37,578 bases of DNA from CAYYNP01 sp964472545. GTDB taxonomy: Bacteria; Planctomycetota; Planctomycetia; Pirellulales; Thermoguttaceae. The number at the start of each line of letters is the position of its first letter. Positions within the stretch are counted from its first letter, which is position 1. The DNA is taken from assembly GCA_964472545.1 (NCBI GenBank), contig CAYYNP010000062.1, forward strand, positions 1 to 37,578, given 5' to 3'. Below, one piece after another: positions 31,721-37,578 of this stretch. A program made the position numbers and the translations under genes. The notes beneath the pieces are model-generated. The model was given only the letters and a program-made list of their open reading frames with translations, did not search any database and had not been told where the DNA came from.

Positions 31721-32738
31721 CGATCTGGCGGTTGATCTGGGAACGGCCAACACGCTGATCGGCGTGGCCGGTGAAGGGATCGTTATCGATGAACCCTCGG
31801 TGGTCGCGGTGCGCCGCGAGTCCGGCCGAGTTCTTTCCGGCGGCTGCGCCGTCGGGCATCTGGCCAAACAGATGCAGGGCCGAACGCCCGAGCGGATCTC
31901 CGTCGTGCGGCCGTTGAGCGACGGTGTGATTACCGACTTCGAACTCTGCGAAGCGATGCTCCGCTATTTCTTGCGGAAGGCCCAGCCGTCGAGGCTGAAG
32001 CGAAAGCCCCGCGTTCTGGTCGCCGTGCCGGGCTGTATCACGCCGGTGGAGAAGCGGGCCGTCTTCAACAGCGTTCATCGCGCCGGGGCGCGCCAAGTCT
32101 GGCTCTTGAGCGAGGCCAAGGCGGCCGCCATCGGGGCCGGATTGCCGATCGTCGAACCGGTGGCCAGCATGATCGTCGACGTCGGCGGCGGCACGACCGA
32201 AACGGCCGTGTTGAGCCTCGGCGATACCGTGGCCTCCGAATCGATCCGCACCGGCGGCGACGAGATGGATCAAGCGATCGTCGATTACCTCCGCCGCCAC
32301 TACAGTCTGCGCATCGGGCTGCCCGCGGCCGAGCAACTGCGGATCGATCTGGGCAGCGCCGACCCGCTGCAAGACGAACGGGTTTGCCAGGTCAGCGGCG
32401 TCGACACCGTCAGCGGACTGCCGCGGACCGCGACGCTCACCAGCGAGGAAATCCGCCAAGCGCTGGCCGACCCGCTGGAGAAGATCCTCGAGGTGATCCG
32501 GGCCACACTCGACGGGGCGACGCCCGATCTGGCGGCCGATCTGGTGGACGGCGGGTTGGTGCTTTGCGGCGGCGGCTCGCTGTTGCCGGGGCTCGACCGG
32601 CTGATTGGCCGGCGGATCGGCGTGCCCGCCCGTCTGGCCGCCGAGCCGACGGCCGTCGTGGCCAGCGGCCTTCTGATCTGTCTCGAAGAGTTTCCCAAAT
32701 GGCGGCCGATGCTCGAATCGAGTGATGACGACGTGTAG
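31689..32738 (+). CDS. mreB: Rod-shape-determining protein MreB
   Basis: Actin-like cytoskeletal ATPase that directs lateral wall synthesis; 349 residues, normal length. The start at ATG 31689 gives MLRRLFDYFSNDLAVDLGTA, matching the amphipathic membrane-binding N-terminus and phosphate-1 loop of E. coli MreB. IVDVGGGTTETAV (phosphate 2), IRTGGDEMDQAI and LCGGGSLLPGLDRL (adenosine site) are intact. The extreme C-terminus differs from the usual: EPTAVVASGLLICLEEF where DPLTCVARG-type sequence is expected. A TTG four codons earlier is an alternative start. Found within the unit of mreC, mreD and PBP2, which strongly supports the call. Confidence 0.95.
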   Translation: MLRRLFDYFSNDLAVDLGTANTLIGVAGEGIVIDEPSVVAVRRESGRVLSGGCAVGHLAKQMQGRTPERISVVRPLSDGVITDFELCEAMLRYFLRKAQPSRLKRKPRVLVAVPGCITPVEKRAVFNSVHRAGARQVWLLSEAKAAAIGAGLPIVEPVASMIVDVGGGTTETAVLSLGDTVASESIRTGGDEMDQAIVDYLRRHYSLRIGLPAAEQLRIDLGSADPLQDERVCQVSGVDTVSGLPRTATLTSEEIRQALADPLEKILEVIRATLDGATPDLAADLVDGGLVLCGGGSLLPGLDRLIGRRIGVPARLAAEPTAVVASGLLICLEEFPKWRPMLESSDDDV

Positions 32739-32750
32739 AGGAACCTAGCA

Positions 32751-33695
32751 GTGGCCACGGCAAGCTGTGATTCTCGAACCGGCAACCGCGGGCGGCGGAG
32801 GTTGTCCACGCCGGCGGCTGGATTGGGACTCGCTCTGGCGGCCACCGTCGGGCTGGCGGCATCGCCGGCGGAGTGGACGGCACCGCTGAGAAGCCGCGTG
32901 GCGTCGATCTTGAAGCCGGGGCAACGGGTCGCGCTTTCGCTGCGGCAGCGCACGCGTTGGGCGACGGCGCAAGTGAAAGCCCACTTCGGTTCCGCCGTCG
33001 AGTTGGCCGATGCCCGCAATGAACTGCAACGGTTGTCGCAGGAGAACCGCCGGCTGACGTCCGCGTTGACCGGCGCGCATGCCGAGATTCAACGACGATC
33101 GGAAGCGGCAGCAGACGACACGGATCACCTATTGCAGGCACGTTGCCTTCCGGCCCGAGTCATGGGACGTCAGGCGAAGGCCTTTTTAGGGCGACACCGC
33201 TTGCTCGACGTCGGCTCCGGCGACGGCGTGCAGCCCGGGGCCCTGGTCGTCGACTATCCGGAAGTGATCGATCGCGGCGGCGACGACCAATTGCAGTCGG
33301 GCCAGTTGGTGCTTCAGGGGAGCCGCGTTTGGGGACAGATTGCCGAGTTGGGGCCGGCGGCCAGCGTCGTCCGTACGGTGGCCGAGGCCGGTTATCGCGA
33401 CGTGGTTGCCGTCGGACGCCCCAACGGCCCGCAGGGTGTGCTCGAAGGAACCGGTGAGAAGCTCGCGAAGATCCGGCTGGTCCCGGCGACCGAGCCGGTT
33501 GCCGTCGGCGATCCGGTTTTCGCCGTTGCCACGAAAGGCGTGCTGCCGGTGACGCCGCTGTACGGACACGTCGTCCGCGCCGAACGACCCTCGGAAGCGG
33601 CCCATTGGCAGATTTGGATACAGCCGGCGGTGAGGGCGGAGGAACCGGAACGCGTGGGCGTGTTGCGGGTGGAGTTAGTAGGCGGTAGGCAGTAG
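32751..33695 (+). CDS. mreC: Rod-shape-determining protein MreC
   Basis: 314 residues from GTG 32751 with AGAGG at 32737-32741. A weak N-terminal hydrophobic stretch (AAGLGLALAATVGLAA) probably anchors it; a coiled segment with DARNELQRLSQENRRLTSAL follows, then a beta domain (LLDVGSGDGVQPGALVVD, GQIAELGPAASVVRTV, GDPVFAVATKGVLPV, YGHVV), the pattern of MreC. Similarity is modest, so the call rests partly on its place between mreB and mreD. MreC forms periplasmic filaments that activate PBP2. The last codons and stop lie in a 7-bp tandem repeat. The ORF is not coupled to mreD; 135 bp separate them. Confidence 0.85.
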   Translation: MATASCDSRTGNRGRRRLSTPAAGLGLALAATVGLAASPAEWTAPLRSRVASILKPGQRVALSLRQRTRWATAQVKAHFGSAVELADARNELQRLSQENRRLTSALTGAHAEIQRRSEAAADDTDHLLQARCLPARVMGRQAKAFLGRHRLLDVGSGDGVQPGALVVDYPEVIDRGGDDQLQSGQLVLQGSRVWGQIAELGPAASVVRTVAEAGYRDVVAVGRPNGPQGVLEGTGEKLAKIRLVPATEPVAVGDPVFAVATKGVLPVTPLYGHVVRAERPSEAAHWQIWIQPAVRAEEPERVGVLRVELVGGRQ

Positions 33696-33698
33696 ACA
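33678..33698 (+). repeat. Three 7-bp tandem repeats over the mreC stop
   Basis: GTAGGCG, GTAGGCA and GTAGACA follow each other at 33678-33698 and include the TAG stop of mreC. A further GGGTAGG lies just downstream. Confidence 0.75.
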
Positions 33699-33750
33699 GC
33701 GGGTAGGAGGCTGTGTTTTGATGGGGGGCGTCTTGGATGTGACGTGAACT

Positions 33751-33773
33751 AGCCGAGGGCGGAAGCCCACGGA
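33751..33773. repeat. Half copy of the palindromic element at 12849
   Basis: The 23 bp here differ at two positions from 12848-12870 (for example GGGCGGAAGCCC is shared). The complementary right arm is absent. It lies in the mreC-mreD gap, so it is either a decayed element or an insertion target. Confidence 0.7.
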
Positions 33774-33830
33774 GGGGAGGAAGCGGGGGAATTGACCGGC
33801 CGCCGGCAAATAGTAGGGGCAAGACAACGG

Positions 33831-34349
33831 ATGTCTGCGATGCGTTTGCTTTTGCTCGTGCCCGTCATCTACGTCATTGCCGTCGTCGAGACGTCGCTGG
33901 TCGACGCGATGCAGATCGGCCACGTGGCGCCGGACCTGTTGGCGTTGGCCGCGATCGCCTGGTTGCTCGTTTGGCCCGGGCCGCGGGCGTTCCTGGTGGC
34001 GGGTGGTATCGCGCTGTTCGGCGACGCCATAGCCCCGGGGCGACTCGGCGTTGGTGCGGCGTGGATGTTGTTGATCGGCTACGGCATCAGCCGGCTTCGG
34101 CCGTGGCTGAAAGCGGAAAGCCTGGTCGCGCGAGTTGCGATCGTGGCCGTGGCCGTTACGGCGTGGGCAGCGGCCGTGGGGATGACCGCCCGAGTGATCG
34201 GCGATGTCTCACTGCCGTGGACAGTGCTCTTGCAGCGGGCCGCCGGTGTGGGAGCCTACACGGCCGGGGTGAGCCTGCCCGTGTTCATGCTATTGGCGTG
34301 GATTCGAGAGACTCCGGCCGTTGCGCGCAGAGAACTCGAAGATTTGTAG
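33831..34349 (+). CDS. mreD: Rod-shape-determining protein MreD
   Basis: 172-residue integral membrane protein, about five or six spans (LLLLVPVIYVIAVVETSLV, LLALAAIAWLLVWPG, AFLVAGGIALFGDA and others), with a charged, short C-terminus. MreD is poorly conserved; the size, topology, DLLALAAIAWLLVW segment and place between mreC and PBP2 support the call. Start ATG 33831 was chosen, with a G-rich stretch near 33815 as a weak ribosome binding site; ATG 33840 is also possible. Confidence 0.82.
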   Translation: MSAMRLLLLVPVIYVIAVVETSLVDAMQIGHVAPDLLALAAIAWLLVWPGPRAFLVAGGIALFGDAIAPGRLGVGAAWMLLIGYGISRLRPWLKAESLVARVAIVAVAVTAWAAAVGMTARVIGDVSLPWTVLLQRAAGVGAYTAGVSLPVFMLLAWIRETPAVARRELEDL

Positions 34350-34361
34350 AGTTACGAGAGA

Positions 34362-36581
34362 TTGCCCTTGTTCCCCGATTGGCACCAGTTTCACGCCGAC
34401 CAACACGCCCCCGCCGCGGCGATCGATTCGCGGCGGCGGCTGCGGATCTGTCTGGGCGCGTTTCTGCTGGCATTAGCAGTGGTGTTCGGCCGGGCCGTGC
34501 AACTCGAGATCACTGAAGGGGCCGCGTTTCGGGCGGAAGCGACTCGGCCGCTCGAGCGCCGCGAGAGCTTGCCGGGACTGCGCGGAAGAATCCTCGCACG
34601 TGACGGCGTGGTGTTGGCGTGCGATCGGCGGTCGGCCGTGCTGGCCGTCCATTACCGTTATCTCGAACAGCCCGCCGACCCAGCCTGGCTGCGGCGCATG
34701 GCGCGGTCGCGACTCACCCCGGCCGAGCGAAAAGAAGCTCAACGAGTGGCAGCCGAAGAGGAACAGGTGCTGCGCGAGCGTGCCGAACTAGCCCGACGTC
34801 TGGCCGAGTTGTGCGGAATCTCGGCCGAAGAATGGGACAACCGGGCGCGGCGAATTCAGACTCGGGTCGAACGGATCGCCGCCAGCCACAATCGCGATCG
34901 AAAGCGTCGGGCCGAAGCGGATGGGCCAAACGCGAAAGCTCCGCCCGTGGAGAAACAGCCCCGCTCTACGTTCGGCAAGATCCGCCGGGCGGTTGCCGAG
35001 GCATTGCGGCCTCCGCAGGCCAACACGCTGCTCCAATGGGAACCGGTTGCCGAACAGCACGACTATCACCCCGTCAGCGGCGATCTTCCTTTGGCCGTCG
35101 TGGCCGAGATCGAGGGCCGCCCGCAGCAATACCCGGGCGTGAGAATCGTGGAAGTCGTGCGCCGCCACTATCCGCAAGCAGCGCTCGCCGCCCATGCGCT
35201 GGGACACATGGGCCCGGTTTCCCGGGAGGACCTCCAACAGAACTCTGCCCAAAGCGCCGCCTACCACAGCGAGGACTACGCCGGACGCGCCGGCTTGGAG
35301 AAGCAATACGAGAGTCTGCTGCGGGCACGGCGAGGCGAGGCCGTCGAACTGACCGATCACAGTGGCCACTGGCTCTCGACCGAGCGGGTGCGCGAACCGG
35401 GCGTCGGACGCGATCTGATTCTCACGCTCGATTCCCGGCTGCAACGCACGGCCGAAACGCTGCTCGACGACGCGTTGAAACGCCGCGAGCTTGGCACGCA
35501 CAACGTCGGCCACAACGGAAATCCAACCGACGGGGTGACGGCTGCCGGCGGGGCCGTGGTGGTGATGGACGTTCGCACCGGGGCGATTCGGGCGGCGGCT
35601 TCCGCGCCGCGTTTCGACCCCGGCGCCTTCGTCGCGGCCAACCGACGGGAGTTGGAGGTCTGGTTCGACGATCCCCGCAAGCCGCTCTTCGACCGCACGC
35701 GTCAGATGGCGATCCCGCCCGGCTCGGTCTTCAAGACGGTCTCTGCCGTGGCGTTGCTGGAAGCCGCCGCACTCGATCCGGCCGTACCGTTCTACTGCCA
35801 AGGGTATTTGCGTGAGAGCGATCGGCAGCGTTGTGCGGTTTACCGGCAGCACGGCGTTGGGCACGGCAACCTCACGCTCCGCGATGCCCTGGCACGAAGC
35901 TGCAACGTCTATTTCTTCCACCACGCCGGCGAAATGGGCCCCGTGCCGTTGCTCGATTGGGCCGAGCGCTTCGGCTTCGGCCACTTAACAGGCGTCGATC
36001 TGCCCGGTGAATCGCCCGGCCGGCTGCCCATGCCGCAGAGCCACGTGGCGCTGGAAGGCCGTGAGTGGCTGCCCGGCGACACGTACTCGCTCTGGGTCGG
36101 CCAAGGCTCGCTGACCGCCACGCCGCTGCAAGTGGCCCGTATGATGGCGGCAGTGGCCAACGGCGGCAATCTGGTCACGCCGCACCTGGTCAGCGGCTTA
36201 GGTCTGCCCGAACGGGTCGACGCGGCGTCGGAAGCGCCCCCGGAGAATCCGATCCGTATCCCGGCGCCACGCCCTATCTCTGGCCTGAAGCCGGAGACAT
36301 TGGACGAGATACGCGACGGCCTAGAGCGCGTCGTATGCGATCATCAAGGCACGGCCCACGGAACGGTTCACCTGGAGTCGATCGCCATCGCCGGCAAGAC
36401 CGGCACCGCCCAGACCGGCGGCGGCCGCGCCGCCCATGCCTGGTTCGCCGGCTACGTTCCGGCCGAGAATCCCAAGCTCGTGATCGTCGTCGCCCTAGAA
36501 CACAGCGGCGACGCCGCCACAACGGCCGGCCCGGTCGTCAAGCGTTTGGTGCTCGCGATGCAGCAGTTCGGACTTCTGTAG
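34362..36581 (+). CDS. mrdA: Penicillin-binding protein 2 (class B transpeptidase)
   Basis: 739-residue membrane-anchored D,D-transpeptidase of the elongasome. One N-terminal span (LRICLGAFLLALAVVFGRAV), then the pedestal domain starting with LPGLRGRILARDG, then the transpeptidase domain with all three motifs: S455-VFK (nucleophile), S513-C-N, and K679-TG. The pedestal has a charged Arg/Lys/Glu-rich insertion of about 60 residues (roughly 160-225) not present in E. coli PBP2, and there is a second short Gly/His/Asn-rich insertion near residue 380. Start is TTG 34362, 12 bp after mreD. Being last in the mre unit supports PBP2 rather than FtsI. Confidence 0.94.
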   Translation: MPLFPDWHQFHADQHAPAAAIDSRRRLRICLGAFLLALAVVFGRAVQLEITEGAAFRAEATRPLERRESLPGLRGRILARDGVVLACDRRSAVLAVHYRYLEQPADPAWLRRMARSRLTPAERKEAQRVAAEEEQVLRERAELARRLAELCGISAEEWDNRARRIQTRVERIAASHNRDRKRRAEADGPNAKAPPVEKQPRSTFGKIRRAVAEALRPPQANTLLQWEPVAEQHDYHPVSGDLPLAVVAEIEGRPQQYPGVRIVEVVRRHYPQAALAAHALGHMGPVSREDLQQNSAQSAAYHSEDYAGRAGLEKQYESLLRARRGEAVELTDHSGHWLSTERVREPGVGRDLILTLDSRLQRTAETLLDDALKRRELGTHNVGHNGNPTDGVTAAGGAVVVMDVRTGAIRAAASAPRFDPGAFVAANRRELEVWFDDPRKPLFDRTRQMAIPPGSVFKTVSAVALLEAAALDPAVPFYCQGYLRESDRQRCAVYRQHGVGHGNLTLRDALARSCNVYFFHHAGEMGPVPLLDWAERFGFGHLTGVDLPGESPGRLPMPQSHVALEGREWLPGDTYSLWVGQGSLTATPLQVARMMAAVANGGNLVTPHLVSGLGLPERVDAASEAPPENPIRIPAPRPISGLKPETLDEIRDGLERVVCDHQGTAHGTVHLESIAIAGKTGTAQTGGGRAAHAWFAGYVPAENPKLVIVVALEHSGDAATTAGPVVKRLVLAMQQFGLL

Positions 36582-36611
36582 CGAGCCCAAGCGGCCTTGC
36601 CGAAGGGCACC

Positions 36612-36995
36612 TCAAAACTCGTCCTCTTTCCGCCGCAGCGCCGCCGCCACGCGGGCGACCAGAATCTTCGGGCTAAACGGCTTGGTGACGTAGTCGTCGG
36701 CCCCTTCGCGCAGGCCGGCCACGATGTCGGCGTCGCCGCTTAGCGCGGTGAGCATGATGATGGGGATCGAGCGGGTGCGGGGGTCGTTGCGGAGTTCTCG
36801 GCAGACGGCTAGACCGTCGACGCCGGGCAACATGCGGTCGAGCACCACCGCGTCGAACGACTGCATGTCGGCCACGGCCAACGCCTCTTCGCCGGAGCCG
36901 ACCGCGGCCACTCGATGCCCCTGCTTCTCGAGGTTGTAGCTGACCATCTCGCGAATCGTGACCTCATCCTCCACCACAAGTACCGATGCCATCAT
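36612..36995 (-). CDS. Stand-alone response-regulator receiver protein
   Basis: 127 residues, one CheY-like receiver domain. The acidic pocket (E9, D10), phospho-acceptor D53 in VVLDRMLPGVDG, T83 and K105 in VTKPF are all present. The sequence is PhoB-like (EDEVTIREMVSYNLEKQG), but it stops soon after the receiver (AALRRKEDEF) with no DNA-binding domain. The next bases downstream belong to PBP2, so a broken or frameshifted output domain is not hidden there. Two ATGs in tandem (36995, 36992) follow GAGAGAGGAAG; the second is better spaced. It could pass phosphate from an unlinked kinase, perhaps the orphan kinase at 15611. It converges on PBP2. Confidence 0.9.
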   Translation of the reverse strand: MMASVLVVEDEVTIREMVSYNLEKQGHRVAAVGSGEEALAVADMQSFDAVVLDRMLPGVDGLAVCRELRNDPRTRSIPIIMLTALSGDADIVAGLREGADDYVTKPFSPKILVARVAAALRRKEDEF

Positions 36996-37149
36996 CGCTT
37001 CCTCTCTCGCGCCGATTGCATGGCTGCTGCCATTGGCCGGGCCTCATTGGCCGTTCTGATCTTCGTTCGTTGCACGTTGGGGAATTCTAGGGAGCGAATC
37101 CTAGCGAAGTGTTAGCGACCGGTTAGAAATCGATGGCACCGAGAAACGG

Positions 37150-37181
37150 CCCCGGGAGATAGTCGCCCCAGGAGATAGTCG
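37150..37181. repeat. 16-bp tandem duplication downstream of the last gene
   Basis: CCCCGGGAGATAGTCG (37150-37165) and CCCCAGGAGATAGTCG (37166-37181) differ at one position. They lie 21 bp after the stop of the minus-strand gene that ends at 37202. The remainder of the gap 36996-37201 shows no gene. Confidence 0.92.
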
Positions 37182-37201
37182 CGGCGCTGCGGTGGCGGCC
37201 A

Positions 37202-37552
37202 CTACATCGCAAACCGGTAGTACCCCAGCGCCCACAGCAGGATGAGCGTAGCCAGATAGAGCACGCGAAGCAGGTTGAACAGCGCCGTCAGGCACGCCAA
37301 CACGATGCACTTGGCGCTGGGCTTGCCTCGGCCGAACAGCAGCGTGCCCAAGAGAAACAACGACAGGAAGTCCAACGCAAAACCGGCGGGGACGAACCAA
37401 CCAAACACGGTACACATGATCGAGATGAAGACCACATCGTTGCCCGAGCGGCGCTTTAGCCGCTCGACCAGCGGCGAGCTGTCGGCTTCGGTGGCCTCGA
37501 TCATCGGGGCCGCGAAGGGATTGACCTTGTAGTGTTTCAACTCAAATGGCAC
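37202..37552 (-). CDS. Hypothetical small membrane protein, perhaps longer beyond the window
   Basis: 116 residues from GTG 37552; the frame stays open to the window edge, so the true start may lie outside. A polar N-terminus of about 40 residues (with NPFAAP and SPLVERLKRRSG) is followed by about three spans (VVFISIMCTVFGWFVPAGFA, LDFLSLFLLGTLLFG, LACLTALFNLLRVLYLATLI). The polar part plus membrane block is reminiscent of small planctomycete proteins, but I do not recognise a family. No ribosome binding site is visible at GTG 37552. Confidence 0.7.
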   Translation of the reverse strand: MPFELKHYKVNPFAAPMIEATEADSSPLVERLKRRSGNDVVFISIMCTVFGWFVPAGFALDFLSLFLLGTLLFGRGKPSAKCIVLACLTALFNLLRVLYLATLILLWALGYYRFAM

Positions 37553-37578
37553 AAAGTGGAGGGTAGGTGACGATCTCC

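Noticed and set aside
34788..35984. Open frame of 398 codons antisense to PBP2
   Set aside because: Antisense shadow without motifs; PBP2 has all its catalytic motifs in the sense frame.

Overview
The window is about 37.6 kb of GC-rich bacterial chromosome with densely packed genes and no rRNA, tRNA, CRISPR array, phage gene or transposase that I can recognise. It looks like a planctomycete, probably of the Pirellula/Blastopirellula kind. This is an inference. The grounds are a murE-murF-mraY-murG block with no ftsZ, ftsA, ftsQ, ftsW, murD, murC or ddl beside it; several proteins of types I associate with planctomycetes (short N-terminal zinc ribbons with a DxFAGKAG-C-P-x-C core, a small membrane protein with an RQLLVVTA-type start, a proline-rich membrane protein with an anti-sigma-like N-terminus); and long perfect inverted repeats between genes.

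Layout. 1-6823: peptidoglycan precursor synthesis (murE, murF, mraY, murG), then cdsA for phospholipid synthesis. A strongly foldable leader of about 180 nt precedes mraY, and a 144-bp inverted-repeat element separates murG from cdsA. 7184-12800: a small double zinc-ribbon protein, then a tight run of phoH-like ATPase, PgpH-like 7TM-HD phosphodiesterase, ybeY and a CBS/CorC-type membrane protein. 12935-17476: a minus-strand SurA/PpiD-like lipoprotein, a plus-strand hotdog thioesterase and a minus-strand hybrid PAS histidine kinase that ends in a degenerate GGDEF-like domain. 17754-19070: two small membrane proteins, one with a zinc ribbon. 19465-24489: a tightly packed four-gene unit (small membrane protein, large envelope protein, ABC ATPase, ABC permease). 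24554-27372: two minus-strand membrane proteins. 27657-30375: an HDOD regulator and apolipoprotein N-acyltransferase (lnt). 30425-36581: a rod-shape (elongasome) unit with a near-consensus sigma70-type promoter, a coiled-coil membrane protein, a small membrane protein, mreB, mreC, mreD and a class B PBP2. 36612-37552: a stand-alone receiver protein and a small membrane protein, both on the minus strand.

The common theme is the cell envelope. MurE/F/MraY/MurG make lipid II, PBP2 with MreBCD uses it for lateral wall growth, CdsA feeds phospholipid synthesis, Lnt matures lipoproteins, and the SurA/PpiD-like lipoprotein probably helps exported proteins fold. The most promising uncharacterised material is (a) the two unknown membrane proteins translationally interlocked with mreB, (b) the structured leader of mraY, (c) the four-gene ABC unit, (d) three different inverted-repeat elements, and (e) a recurrent habit of short tandem duplications lying on or beside stop codons. 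Start sites were re-chosen by hand where a leading extension looked non-coding. All functional calls come from motif recognition by eye, not from a database search.
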